NCBI GenBank assembly: GCA_029448655.1
Contig: JACCLO010000009.1
Location: 248,001-312,000 of the forward strand
DNA: 64,000 nucleotides
Source: Wolfiporia cocos
Lineage: Eukaryota > Basidiomycota > Agaricomycetes > Polyporales > Phaeolaceae
Direction of reading: 5' to 3'
Part shown: in pieces, positions 46,158 to 58,173 of the stretch
How the letters are laid out: every line of letters begins with the position of its first letter
Numbering within the stretch: the first letter of the stretch is position 1
Program-made: the position numbers and the translations under genes
Notes under the pieces: generated by a model
Databases searched by the model: none
Seen by the model: the letters and a program-made list of their open reading frames with translations, nothing else
Told to the model about the DNA's origin: nothing

Positions 46158-46813
46158 TGTCACAAGAATTTCCCTGCATTTACTGCAATTTTCCTGGGAT
46201 TAATAGCAATTATCTACACAATACGTCCTATAACCCGTCATAACCCGGCACCTAACAAATAGTTAGATTCATGCCGATTGATGGCCGCGTTATCTCCCGT
46301 AACGACGGTATCTAATCACGGATCTGTTCCCGTGGATATCACAAGCTTAGCCGCTAGCCAATCGGACATCTTGTCCGCATCACATCAGCACCATAACGTC
46401 AGCGGACCGCGCATAATGTCACGCGTCGGTTTACTAAGACATAATGCCCTTAACGCTACTGGGCGACGCACAACGCCGATAACCTATATCCCGGTTGATC
46501 GGCATATACCATTTATCGCGTATTACTCAGTCCCATAATGACAGGGGTCCTGTAGTAGAATACGTAACCAAGTAGATTATGTAATAAGGCTGTTAGGGGT
46601 CTTATAATACATGTATATATACTGGTTCGCTAAGTCGTTAGAGACTTAGCTCTATTGATAAACATTTGCCTACGGGTTAACCACCCAACCGCCTTGCCTG
46701 CTGCTTATTCGCTTACTCCTAAGTTCTCGCCTATCGACGACTACAGAAGACGCTAACGCTGTACAAGTAGCCTCTTAGCTGAAGCATAGAGTGAGTAGTA
46801 GAGTCTTGTGTCA
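46158..46813 (+). mobile_element. LTR C, 3' LTR
   Basis: TGTCACAAGAATTTCCCTGC to AGTCTTGTGTCA, with TATATATAC near 46614. A second copy starts at 63442. Confidence 0.88.
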
Positions 46814-47518
46814 TATTGGTGGCCGGGCATGTTCGTTTACGTGAAGAAATACGTAGACGGATGTGACACATGCCAACAGATGAAAAATCACCCTCAGAAG
46901 CCATATGGACCCCTGCAACCCCTACCGGTGCTGTCAGGCCCGTGGGAAGTGGTGACCATAGACCTAATCACGCAATTGCCCAAATCAGGCTTAGCAGATG
47001 CGATTATGGTGGTAGTCGATCAATTAATCAAGCGAGCCCAATTCTTCCAGACTTCGAATCAGTTCTCGACGAAGGACCTAGCCACGATGCTTTATCATTT
47101 CGTGTACCCGATACATGGGTTACCGAAACAAATAGTGTTGGACAGAGGAACACAATTTGCCTCTAAATTATTTGGCGAATGGTGCGAACTACTGGGCATT
47201 AAACGGTCGATGACGACAGCATACCACCCGCAAGCGGATGGACAAACCGAAAGAGTGAATCAAACACTCAAACAGTACCTTAGGTGTTACGTTAACACGT
47301 ATGAAAAGGATAACTGGTCGGAGTTCCTCCCCACTGCTGAATTTGCCTATAACAACACGACAAGCGAAACTACCAAAGATTTTCCGTTCATGGTAGAACT
47401 AGGTCGGCACCCGATAGCAGGACCGAGCAGTTTCGAACCAAGTTGAAATGTAGACTTGAGTAAAATCGCTCACAAGCGCTTCGAGGCCCAATCACAAGCC
47501 AAGGCAGCTATGAGAATT
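46814..47518 (+). pseudogene. B-type integrase fragment
   Basis: Starts at YWWPGMFVYVKKYVDGCDTC and runs through the integrase core (TIDLI, LDRGTQFASKLF, ERVNQTLKQYL) to a TGA at about 47444 and then AAMRI. It is close to 30408-31120 of element B but with several substitutions (for example SDRG to LDRG). It is bounded by LTR C and a partial LTR B. Confidence 0.85.
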
Positions 47519-48338
47519 GGTAGTATATATACATGTTATATAAGACCCCTAACAGTCTTATTACCTGATCTAACTATCCCAATACGGAGGACAGGTCTTC
47601 GGGTACCTAAGTACTTAGTAATTACAAGTAAATACATATACCGATCAAAACCGGGATATAGGTGTGCGGCGTTGACCGCGCGAATGGCAGATAGTGCGCA
47701 ATCATTAGTCAGTTGGAGGCGTGACCAAACGCCGGTCCGCTGATCTAATGGGGATGATGTTGTACGGATGAAATGTCCGATTGGCTGCAAGAATAGACAT
47801 GTGACTTATAACGGGAACTACCGTGATTAGATGCCGTTGCTACGGGAGATAACACGGCCATCATTCGGGTTGTATGTAACGAATAGTTACCAACCAGTTA
47901 AGCCCTAGGTAGACGTATAAACTGTAGATAAATTCGTAGAAATATGGGAAAAATAGTATTAATACTAGGAAAATCTTGTGACAACTAATGATTGCGCACT
48001 ATCTGCTATTCGCGCGGTCAATGCCACGTACCTATATCCCGGTTTTGATCGGTATATGTATTTACTTGTAATTACTAAGTACTTAGGTACCCGAAGACCT
48101 GTCCTCCGTATTGGGATAGTTAGATTAGTTAATAAGACTGTTAGGGGTCTTATATAACATGTATATATACTTCGATATCTGAGCGTTAACACCTCAGATT
48201 CTATTCATTGCATTTGCTCTCTGAGATAACATCTCACTGTGCCCTGCTCTACTCGCTTTACAAGTTCTTGTCTACTCGACAACCTCAAAGCTACCGCCTA
48301 ACCAGCAAACCCTCAAATAAGTGAGTAGTCTTGTGTCA
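47519..48338. mobile_element. two partial B LTRs in opposite orientation
   Basis: 47519-47983 is the 5' part of a B LTR on the minus strand (start TGTCACAAGATTTTCC at 47983, ending at the TATA region). 47984-48338 is the 3' part of a B LTR on the plus strand, beginning within ACTAATGATTGCGCAC. They overlap in content, so it is not one broken LTR but a palindromic rearrangement. Confidence 0.75.
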
Positions 48339-48994
48339 CTTCTGCACGTAGGCACGTTGCCGTATGCAAGGCAAATGCTCGCTAGATGCCTTCAAGTCCT
48401 AGGTGAAATTCCTAGGAGATCATATAATATCCAATACCCGTTAGAGGATATAATCTTTCCGGGTGCGAGTCATAGAATATAAGACTCGCCTAAGTCCGAG
48501 AACTCAGTGTGCACTTCGAGGACTTAGTCATTCAGTTGCTCGAGCGGGAAATACTGAGCGTAGTTTCCTACGTTAGAGAATGAGTATAAGACTTCTTGTT
48601 TGTACAACAAGGTCGAGCTAAAGAGCTTCGACGGTAAGTACATAGGGTTATATACTACATTAAGTTTCAGGGGTCGACCCTGTCCCAGATGTCACCGATA
48701 CTATCTACGCTATAGTACCAAACGTTTGATAAGTATGTAGTGATATATCCGAAATGATAGATAGGAATGAAGATGGCGGTTGAAAGCCACCTATCAGCTA
48801 ATAAATGATAGATACGAAATGCGGACAGAGTTGAATCTGTCAAAGGTGAAACGCGCCCTACATGCTAGTACAACTGGGGATGCGCCCAGTAGAATCACGA
48901 GTAGCCAGGGGGTTGTTTGTGCAACAAGTCCCTGTATCGTATTCGCCCGGTGGTGAGTTCCGTTCATATCTCAAAAATCAAAATAACCGTAACA
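48339..48994 (+). mobile_element. partial LTR E
   Basis: Lacks the first ~50 bp of the family and begins at CTTCTGCACGTAGGCAC, ending AATAACCGTAACA. It is flanked on both sides by B-LTR-end-like sequence (AGTAGTCTTGTGTCA and AGTAGTCTTCTGTCA), so it probably landed in or recombined with a B LTR end. Confidence 0.75.
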
Positions 48995-49012
48995 TAAGTA
49001 GTCTTCTGTCAT

Positions 49013-49075
49013 GTCCAAGGAACTTGCAAGGAAACTCGGAGACGAGTTGCTAAAAGAGGGGGTACTGTCACAAGC
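49013..49075 (+). other. end of a gypsy-like element of family J: hairpin and polypurine tract
   Basis: Perfect stem AACTCG / CGAGTT around GAGA (49033-49048), then AAAAGAGGGGGTAC and LTR J at 49076. The preceding codons (MSKELARKLGDELLKEG) may be the tail of a polyprotein. Confidence 0.5.
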
Positions 49076-50359
49076 CAATTTCAAAGCCTAGTAGAACACC
49101 CTAGGTTGACACCCCATTCACACCACACGCACGCTACAGCACTCTATCCGAGCCCAGCTGGAACCCTACGGCAACGCTAGTAGAAGCCCTCCGCTATACA
49201 GAACACTACGGGCACTAGCAGGCCACCAGCAGTCTAACCCTAAACTCAGTCCAAGTCCTGGCAGCCAGAACCATACGCTGCTGCCTAGTCCCTAAACCCC
49301 GGAGTCATGAGCCGATCCCTAGTAATCCAACAGGCTGCGATAGCACAACGGTACACCTTATACAACTCTGGCTACCCGCCACCGTACAATACGCTATACG
49401 CCGACTAGGGGCACGGTCTACACTCGCACGTGACCCAGAACACTAAAGCCTAACACCTCGCGTCCCTACCACATGGACACTCGCCATTACAGGCACTAGA
49501 CCTACACTCTATGAGTCCACGCTCCTGCCACTCCTCAGTACCAAGACCTCGGAACCCAGGATTGTGAACAATCGACCTTTAGTACATAACCCTTTGGGAA
49601 CATGGACCGCTCACGCGCTCCCAGACCACACCCTGTATAGACCCTGCCACTGGCGCGGCAGACCTTGACGTAACCTAATGATCACCACTGCCATTACTGG
49701 TCTGCCGCGATCGGGGTCGTGACGTCATAATGACCGGTGGTCCTCGTCGGTCGGGTCTATGCCAGTAATGGCGGTGGTGATCGGTAGGTTACGTCGATCG
49801 GGGTTCTATCAGTGGTTCTCGTCGATAGGGGTTCTGCCGTGCCAATGGCAGGGTTTATACAGGGTGTGGTCTGGGAGCGTGCGAGCGGTCCATGTTCCCA
49901 AAGGGTTACGTACTAAAGGTCGATCGTTCACGATCCTAGGTTCCGAGGTTCTTGGTACTGAGGAGTGGCAGGAGCGTGGACGCGTAGAGTGTAGGTCTAG
50001 TGCCTGTAATGGCATGGGTTCATGGAGACGGGAGGCGTAGGGTTTGGTTGGTTGGGTGGACGTGGTTTAGTCCTAGCCGTAAGTCTTGGTTAGCGTGAGC
50101 CAAAGGTCAGCTTAACGTGAGCCAAGGGTCGGCTTAGCGTGAGCCAAGGGTCATGTGACTTGTGTGGCTTTATATTGGACTGGACGTGGGGTCCGGGACT
50201 AGGGTTCTTAGGCGTGGCTGGCGATGCTGTTAGCTAGTGCCCGTAGTGGTACATACGTAGGGCTTGGATCTGGCTGAGGCATCGGGTTCCCAGCTTCGGG
50301 GGTGCTCTCGGCGGTCGGAAGAGGTACTGTGCCTAAAGGCTTGAAATTGGCGTGTGACA
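49076..50359. mobile_element. J: large palindrome made of two opposed 5' LTR halves
   Basis: It begins TGTCACAAGCCAATTTC and ends, inverted, GAAATTGGCGTGTGACA. The arms of about 600 bp match over long stretches, for example CCTTTGGGAACATGGACC at 49589 against GGTCCATGTTCCCAAAGG at 49888. The centre (about 49690-49770) contains TAATGACCGGTGGTCCTCG, shared with the palindrome at 57231. No target duplication seen. Confidence 0.7.
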
Positions 50360-51115
50360 CACACGTTTCCAAATGCTCTATCGGACCCACCCCGAAGAAG
50401 CTTGAACCGCGTCTACACTGGGTTCCAAATCGTCCCGAGACACCACCTCAAACACCATCCCCACAACCTATGCCTCCTCGTACCCCATCACCCACCCCCA
50501 GTCATCACTCTGTCGGCTCTGTCGACACCGTCGAATTCCTACTCGAGCCACCACTATATCATCACCCTATTGGCCCCCTCGAGAAACCCCTTTACGACCA
50601 ACCTGCCGGTCCTATGGAAGGACCTCTCTACGATCGACCCATTGGTCCTATGGAAGGACCAATACCCCGCCGGCCCCAAACCATGGGGCAACGTGTTGTA
50701 CGCACCTCCTCATATCTTTATCCCCACCCATTCTCTCACACTCCAAATCAACAACGTCCTTCAACGTCCATCCCCGAACTCCGAGCCTTACGACTCTCAC
50801 CTTCTCAGCATGGAATGGTACGAGGTAATCCGGAACACCATGTTCTGGTACCGTCTACACCGTGCCAACGTCCAACACGCTGAACCGATTCAATTTTCCA
50901 ACTTCAACTGGATCAACGACAAATCCACGAAGCTCCGATCCTCCATTTACGTATCCTTCCCCGACGAAGACACACACGTCATCCTTGAACACATCGAAGG
51001 ATCTCTTACCGGCGTCCAACGCATCGCTCGCAAACGCGACGTATTCAACCCTCAGATCTCTTGGGAGATCGTCACCTCCACACTCATTTCTGCAGCGAGT
51101 TCTTCTGCATCGTAG
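50360..51115 (+). pseudogene. proline-rich reading frame of unknown function, frameshifted
   Basis: One frame (to about 50660) encodes Pro-rich repeats of the type GPMEGPLYDRPI; after a 1-nt shift the sense continues in another frame (NVLYAPPHIFIPTH ... SWEIVTSTLIS) to 51115. The second part has a mixed globular composition (WYEVIRNTMFWYRL). It may be a retroelement gag or an eroded host gene; no domain recognised. It lies upstream of effector copy 2 in the same orientation, but not upstream of copy 1. Confidence 0.4.
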
Positions 51116-51475
51116 TTATACTTTTTCTACTCCTTCTCCGCCCATATTCCCAAGTATTTATTGAACAAGCGTCAGCCTAACTCGGGGCCCGTATGACGTT
51201 AGTTCCACTCTTTCGGAGTACCTTCGACCCCTTTCCCTCTCACCACAACTAACAGACGTCCCATCACTAACACCACCCTACTCATATTTGCGATACTCTT
51301 CACCTTCGACCATGGGCTCTAGCAGCTGCCGCACATGTACATAGTATACTGACTGCGGGGTATAAATGGTTGTCTCTCTCTCTCTAGGGTCACGTGATGT
51401 ACTTTTCTTGATCTCGGCGCACCAGTTATAGTTGCTTGTTTGTTTACAATATGAATGCAGTATAGGTCGTGAGAA
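51116..51475. other. upstream region of effector copy 2, no gene seen
   Basis: Contains a CT-dinucleotide run near 51375 and CACGTG at about 51391, but no reading frame of note. It has no similarity to the sequence preceding copy 1, so the two copies should have different distal promoters. Confidence 0.4.
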
Positions 51476-51551
51476 AGAGTGTTGGCACCCGTAACTCGTT
51501 CCGAACAAGGACGCCACATGCATAGGCGCTCAAGGTCTCACTCGCTCCATC

Positions 51552-54500
51552 ATGTCTGAAATATCTTATCTCCTCTATGACCCTGATCCCAAGCCGGTTT
51601 TATCTGTCTTCATCGATCGCAATGCTCGTTCGTGTACTGCCCTTGCGAGGGCTATCGGCGATGAGAGGCGGCCACAAGTCGATGCATCGAACATTATTCT
51701 CTGGAAGGTATGTAGCCATGATCTCTGCTGCATTTTGACGACTCTTACAGCTTCCATAGCCCAAAGAGCCTCTTCCCAAGGAGGACGGGGCAGGGCGAAA
51801 GGCATGGGATATCCTGATGGACAGATTGAAGGAGCTGCAGAAGCCGGGCCTCGATGCTATTGCGACACAGCTGGATATGACAAAGATGGCTTCGTTTGGG
51901 AACGAGGGCCAAGTCGAACTGGTGGATATTATCGTGCAGCTCAATATGCCCTGTGAGTTTTGCTCTTTCTTCACATCTCGTCGTAGTAATGACGACGTCT
52001 CAGCTCGGAAACGGCACAGCACGGAAGACAAGCCAGGGGACTCGAAGCGGCCGAAGATAGGAACCGGCGGTTCGCCGAAATTGGTTAGTGGCGATCGACC
52101 GAGGACAGTTAGCGGCGGTGAGCCTCGCGTTCGCCATGATCATGGCGTGGTCGCTCGAATTGGGGCTCATCGTCACTGGACCAGAATCAAACCACTCCGA
52201 TCGTTCAAGAGCGTCGGCAGGCTCACAGAATCATTCCATACTCACACCTGAGGCTCATCAGACGCTTGATGAGCACATTAAGCGTAGCAGATGGGATGGG
52301 CAACTTGATTCTGATGATGAACGTGACCTATTTCTACATGTCCTCTCAAAATCAGTCGATGCCTACAAGAACACCAAATCTCCTTTAATCGCAGCAGGGA
52401 CCTGGAGCGAGGCTTGGGAGAAGCACCCACATCTGAGGGACGTTTTCCTAGATTGTAAGGAGACGTGGTCTTTCCAGAAGCTCCGCGAGCAATGTGCGTC
52501 CGACTGTGTTGCAGCATATCATCGCTCATTGCTCTCATCTTTGCAACCTAAACTAGCTGATCTGCACGAGAAACCAACGCACCCACCCACTACCACCCAA
52601 CCCCGGGCCCCCATTCGTCAGGATGAGGTGGAGGGTGCGCTGTGTCTCGTGATGTAAGAAGATTAGGCTGATCGCAAGGTGTAGCCACTTTGAAGTCATG
52701 GAACGAAACATTCCGCGGAAATTGCGTTCAGGCCTTTCTCAAATACATAGATATGAAACGCGACGACAAGGAGGACCGACAGTTGTACGCGCGTTATTGC
52801 GCGATTGTTCAATCGTCCGGAATGGGCAAGTCTCGACTGATGAAAGAAGTAGGCCATGAAAGAATTGTTATTCCCATCTGTCTACGAGAGATGGGCTCCA
52901 CAGGTATGATTTAGCTCGTTGGACATCGTTGTTCATGCAAAGTGTGCGGTATATAGGTTTTCCTCCTAGGGACGCTAGTGTTTGCAACTTTTTCGAGAAT
53001 GCACAGGGAGGCGGACGCAACCAGGCGTTGTTGGCATCATATACATTTCTGATTTCGATTTTCGAATCCGTTGGAGCGCTCTTTTTTGGGGCAGACAACA
53101 ACGCTGAAGAGTCCGCGCCGCACGAGAAATTCAGGGAATGCAAACTGTACAAGGAAGTAGCTACCCGCTTCCTTCACTTCATGTCCGATGGTCAGAGAAT
53201 GGACAGCCCTGGCGAGAATCGCAAACGGTTTTATCAAAAAGTGATTGATAAAGGTATGCATCAACTTATCTGTGCCAGCACTTTATCTCATCTGATCTCG
53301 GGCTATAGCGTCTCAGGCATGCGAACTGGCCAGCTGTCAATCATCAAACGATGGCAACGTTGACATCGCCATTGGTCTCCGCAGCCCGACAAGGTACTCG
53401 CCACGTGGGTTCAACATTTACATGGGTTATATTATCGCGCAACTCAACTCTTGAATGATAATAGAACAGATCGCGGATCGGATCGGAATGGAGTTTAGCG
53501 CGTTACTTGCACAGATTGATCAATTGGTTGATGTCCCTGCAGACAACGCGATCATCATTGTGTTCGACGAAGCACACACCCTCGCCACAATCAAGCGCGA
53601 CGGAGAAGACGGCGAGACATGGTCCACTTTCGGCGAACTCCGGCGTGCTCTTAGAGAGCTGACACAATCCTCCCGCCTGTATTCCGTCTTCTTATCGACT
53701 ACTGGAAGCGCTGTTCAACTTGCACCGCTTCCTCATGACGATCCTTCAAGACGCATAAGTTCCGGGATAGAATTCGTGAACGATGCATTCGTGGATCTTG
53801 GTTTCGATCATTTCGCCACGAGATACAATGAGCATACCAATCCAGAAATCTCGGATGTGGTACATCTTAAACAGCTTGTTCTAATAGGAAGACCCTTGTG
53901 AGTCTCCCATTCATTCCATGATGCGCCTGCTCCAACGCATGCACCTTTCGCCAGATTCGCGGCCAGATACAAGCTTGGATCAACGAACGTTAGGCAAAAC
54001 ATGATTTACTTCGCTATAGAAAAACTCATCAACGGGACGTGGCCTGCCACGAGCCTGGATCTCTCCCAAAAGCTTGCCTGCCTGTCAGTGCGCCTTGCAT
54101 TGACGTACGAGCCGAACACATCGGCGTTGAAAGAACAGCGCAATCAGGTGGCAAAACATATGCGTGTGGCTCTGTTTCCAGCTGGCCAGCACCATGATAT
54201 GGTGACGTTGTCGGCTTCCGAACCCGTGCTTGCCGAGGCCGCGCGGGTGGTATTTCATCATAAGGACTTTGACGTACCACAGGCACTGCTTGATATGGTA
54301 AAGGGTTCTTATGTGAGTGTAGGTGAACGAGGCGAGGTCATTGCACGTCTACTCCTTCTGCTGGCATGCGACAAACTGACTCGTCCGGAGTCCTACACGT
54401 CACTCGAAAAGCTCCGATATGCGATGGTACCTCAATTTCTGGAACAGCTGTGGCCTAGCTGCAACACCTCCCAGACTAAGCCGACATTCGTCTCGTTTGC

Positions 54501-55230
54501 GGAAGACGTGGAAGAGGAGTTCGCTTGGCCGCACCGGCGAGCGGAACCAACACCGACGCTGGGAGAAGCCTTCAAGGATGCGAAGATATTCTTCAATCAC
54601 TTCTTGCAGTTTCGCGAAGAGGGTGTGGTCAATTGCCAGTACTTGCGTTTCCTCATGCTTCGCGGAGCGGCTGCGATATGCTGCCCTCAGCAAACTGCCA
54701 TCGATATAATCATTCCTGTCTTGTTCGAAGGAACAGAACTCAGGCCCGACAAAATCACTGCCATTGTCGTCCAAGTCAAAATGGACCGGCGCTACGGCGA
54801 GAAGGCGACAGCGCGCTTATTCGAGTACATCGACCCAGTATCGTTGAACATCTTCGATTCAAAGTGCTACAAACCACCGATCGTCCGGGTTGTGCTTGCA
54901 CTGGCAGCACCATGTGCAAGCCTTAGCACCGGCCCTTTCGGTTCCTTCTCAGGCGGTGGAAAAATACCCAGAGGGACCTCCCATTGGACACGCAAACAAT
55001 CGTCCGGAGAGGCATTCACCGCCTACGACCTGTGGTCTGCCGGTATCGCCAAGTTTGGCCCAGTAGGTTCGGGTAAGCCATCGGCTTGGAACCTTCTTCT
55101 CAATATTGTGCCGCGGCTGGACGCCATGTTTCGCGACAAGCGACGTTATCATGGAGAAGACTTGGGGAGGGCAATGGATCCATGTAGTCTTGTTGACCCA
55201 GGCCACTGGCCTATGGATGAGCGTTCCTGA
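51552..55230 (+). CDS. Crinkler-type (CR) effector: header, P-loop NTPase and nuclease-like domain, copy 2
   Basis: Exons by transfer from copy 1: 51552-51707, 51751-51952, 52004-52117, 52185-52634, 52685-52903, 52957-53253, 53334-53393, 53465-53897 and 53955-55230, giving 1,068 aa. It differs by an in-frame loss of three codons after MSD/MSE in the header, a Pro to Ser in exon 3, and a cluster of five amino-acid changes near residues 200-215 (for example DPDEERQLFRH to DSDDERDLFLH). Walker A and B and the nuclease-like motifs are identical to copy 1. No stop or frameshift, so both copies appear usable. Promoter context differs beyond about 77 bp. Confidence 0.82.
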
Positions 55231-55338
55231 ACAGGGGCCGTCGTAGGGATACCTGATTGGTCTGACAGTAGCAATAAAATTCACAACCAACAGTCGGGTT
55301 CGGGCAGTATACACCTTGTTCACTTCACAGACCATGCC

Positions 55339-55695
55339 TCAGTCCGAGATCCTCGTGACGTACTCCGTGCGCGATCCGATGAGAATTGAGCTCTTGCCGA
55401 GAATGGGAACAAAGGTCAGCTGATTATGGGCCTCTTCTTGAGACAAGTGTTCGATGCGGCAGTTAAGGTCGGCAATAGGGCTATCTGTCACTGAGCTGTT
55501 AGCCTCGCATTTTTGGGAGCCTTGCTCGGTACTATAAGGCTCGAGGAGAAAGTTCCTGAGAACACACCGTGGTCTGCCAAGGAAGCCATCAAGAATGTGC
55601 ATGTTTATTTTACCCATTTCGTGGAGAATGAAGATATGACTGCCTCCCACTCCTATCTTGCTTTTGCCGAGGATTAATGCCCAGTGAGAATTCAA
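55339..55695 (-). CDS. hypothetical 118-aa protein, copy 2
   Basis: Identical translation to 9834-10190 and the same convergent position after the effector gene. No domain recognised. It may be a true small gene or effector 3' sequence. Confidence 0.35.
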   Translation of the reverse strand: MNSHWALILGKSKIGVGGSHIFILHEMGKINMHILDGFLGRPRCVLRNFLLEPYSTEQGSQKCEANSSVTDSPIADLNCRIEHLSQEEAHNQLTFVPILGKSSILIGSRTEYVTRISD

Positions 55696-55979
55696 GGTAT
55701 TTTTATGTATCTAGAAGTAGCGGGTACATCTGGATATTAGTTGAACCATAGACTACATGAGGATACATGGTAGATACTCGCCAAATGTATCTTACCAACT
55801 CCAAATACATTAAAAGGTACCTAGGGGAGATTCCAATACATTCAATATATTTGGATGTATTCCAGGGTTGCTCAGAAAGGAACAGCAATATATCACAACT
55901 AATCCTAAGGTATATGAATTGCTCCTTGTCCCTGCCCCACCCTGTCCCAGCTCCTCACTCTCTGCTCTCTGCTCCATAC

Positions 55980-56521
55980 TGTTACAGTTCTACCAGGTAC
56001 ACTCGAACATTTCGTTTAACGCCTCACCGTGTATGAGGACTTAGCGTTCAACCGCTGTACCCAGCGCTCTACTTCTAGGGGGCCTCCGCTCAACCGTAGG
56101 CCCTGTTTCATGAATAACAACCCTATGCCCACTCTCTGTGTCCGCATCTCGTTCTAGCTGATATTCTGTGTCCAACCACAGTAGTTCCGTGTTTCATCTC
56201 TTGTTGCGCTCAACCGCAACACTTCTCCTTTATTACTTATATCGTTAGCCCGACGGACTTAATAATAGTAGTACCAAAGACACTATGACCCCGATTGACA
56301 GATCGCAGTATATAACCTGATGTAAATATCGGTCGACTTCCTCAGCTCGACCTTGTTGAATTCAAGGGTCTTATACTCGTTCTCAAAGGCTTGAGCAATT
56401 AAGCCTGCAGCTTGTATATCGACGCTCTGACTCAGAGGAGTCCAGCGAGTAGTGTGCTACTCGATACGCTGAGTAACTCGACTTGGTTATTTTGCGTTAA
56501 ACGGATATTCGATCCGTAACA
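55980..56521 (+). mobile_element. solo LTR, family F
   Basis: TGTTACAGTTCTACCAG to TTCGATCCGTAACA, with 5-bp duplications CATAC at 55975-55979 and 56522-56526. A nested minus-strand copy is at 60095-61375. Confidence 0.9.
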
Positions 56522-56526
56522 CATAC

Positions 56527-57037
56527 CCCCATTCCCAAGAAAATTCAGCTGGATGTCTCTTCCCCAATTCATTTTCCATGCACTTTCTACAGTGTATAAT
56601 AAATGTATGAAGAATGTATATGAGGCAAAAAATACGCACCAGTTTGTTCGCAGCAGCGGTATACATCTAAGAGTCAATTGAATGACTTGTTATAATGCTA
56701 TGAGGATCAATGTACCTGAACTTGCTCCTTTGACAAGGTACCGCTTTGCCACACCGCAAACGTCGAGCACAGTGTACATGAATATGCCCGTGCATTAATC
56801 TATGGAAAAGCAACTCGCTCTGGCTACAATCTGTTAGACACGGGTTCAGCAGTCAACAGGCTGGTAGCCGAAAGGACCAAAGTTAAACAACAAGAGGAGA
56901 CCAGAACATGTTGCAGTATGAGAAGCAAGTTGCAGAGCATGATCTCCCAACCCGCCAATTCATCTTGATAAGTCCGTTGTCACAGCAGAGGAAGGAGATT
57001 ATACTATATATACTATAGGTATTCCACCCTGTTCAAC
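56527..57037. other. AT-rich sequence without recognised features
   Basis: No convincing reading frame, LTR end or repeat. It may be ancestral intergenic DNA or an old element. Confidence 0.4.
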
Positions 57038-57105
57038 GGCTTTGTAGTGTAGCGGTTATCACTTGAGATTCTGATGCACTGGTGTGAAAACCTGGTCAAA
57101 CTCAT
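57038..57105 (+). tRNA. tRNA-like sequence, probably a pseudogene or SINE head
   Basis: TAGTGTAGCGGTTATCAC fits a tRNA D-arm / internal promoter A box, and GATTCTGAT resembles a Gln (CUG) anticodon loop. The 3' anticodon stem does not pair and the B-box-like CTGGTCAAACTC is degenerate. Not a functional tRNA as it stands. Confidence 0.3.
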
Positions 57106-57230
57106 CTGTTCTCCCATTGGGGTGTGTTTTCTTCCATTCATGAGCAAATATATTTCTACAAGAAAAACGAGACGACATTTGAAAAAGTGTGAAGTGCATG
57201 CCTGGCATTCAAAAAATTCCCGGGGCATAA

Positions 57231-58052
57231 TGACACAAGCAACAACTAGCACTCAACTGGGGGAAGGGGGCTCACTCAAAGGCGCCTTCCTGGTCCGTAA
57301 CTACTAGCCATCAAAGGCCAAGACAAGTCTGAGGTTTACGCTCAAGACAGACTGTCTGGCTTATATATGTTCTATCTATTTGTACATGTTTTGGTACGGG
57401 GGCTCAGAGGCGTCTATGTACTGGTATCTAACTGGCTATGAGCTATGTGCCGGTAATGGCATCGGAGCACTGGAGTACGCGAGGATGTCCATGGCGACGT
57501 AGCGTATAAGGGGGGGATCAGTAGAGTAGCCAATCTGTCGGGTTCGATCTGTGGTTCTCGTCGGTCGTAGGTGCGCCAGTAATGGCGGGGTTCTAAGTCC
57601 GTGATCGGTTGTGCTCGATCGGGGGTGTGATGTCGTAATGACCGGTGATCCTCGTCGGTCTGGTGTATGCCACGCCCGATCACGGACTTAGAACCCCGCC
57701 ATTACCGGCGCACCTACGATCGACGAGAACCACTGATCGAACCCGACCGATTGGCTATTCCTTTGATCCGACCCTTATACGCTACGTCGCCATGGACATC
57801 CTCGCGTACCCCAGCGCTCCGATGCCATTACCGGCACATAGCTCATAGCCAGTTAGATACCAGTACGTAGAGGCCTCTGAGCCACCGTACACAAACATGT
57901 ACAAATAGATTAGGAGTATATATGCCGGACAGTCTTGAGCGTAAACCTCAGACTTGTCTTGGCCTTTTGTGCCTTGAGATGCCCGGACCAGGAAGGCGCT
58001 TTCATGCGATCCACCTTCCCCCGGTGTGTGTCTTAAGGTTGCGCTTGTGTCA
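57231..58052. mobile_element. L: palindrome made of two opposed 3' LTR halves
   Basis: The ends are TGACACAAGC and GCTTGTGTCA, and long inverted segments match, for example TAACTGGCTATGAGC at 57428 and GCTCATAGCCAGTTA at 57840. The centre holds TAATGACCGGTGATCCTCG, close to the centre of J. A TATATATG box lies near 57919 in the right arm. No target duplication found. Confidence 0.7.
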
Positions 58053-58173
58053 GTGTGTGAGGTGAGATGTGGATGGAGTGGTGCGCGGCTCACGTGACCC
58101 TAGAGGACAATTTCCTGCCGACTGCCTCAGCCCGTGTATGAACCTGTGCTTTCGACACGACACTGTTATTCAG

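Larger units (their letters stand above)
42992..46813 (+). mobile_element. C: non-coding LTR element, 5' truncated
   Basis: About 3.2 kb of interior without meaningful reading frames ends in hairpin, polypurine tract (46143-46157, TCTAAGGGGGGGTGA) and a 656-bp 3' LTR. The 5' LTR is absent; LTR D abuts the interior. The interior is A-rich on the plus strand, with CATAA recurring about thirty times. Confidence 0.75.
51476..55938. repeat. segmental duplication, copy 2
   Basis: Collinear with 5961-10433, offset 45,505 bp over most of its length. Eight of about seventeen noticed substitutions fall within 40 bp (52310-52349, matching 6805-6844). The copy lacks the divergent CR kinase gene. Confidence 0.93.
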
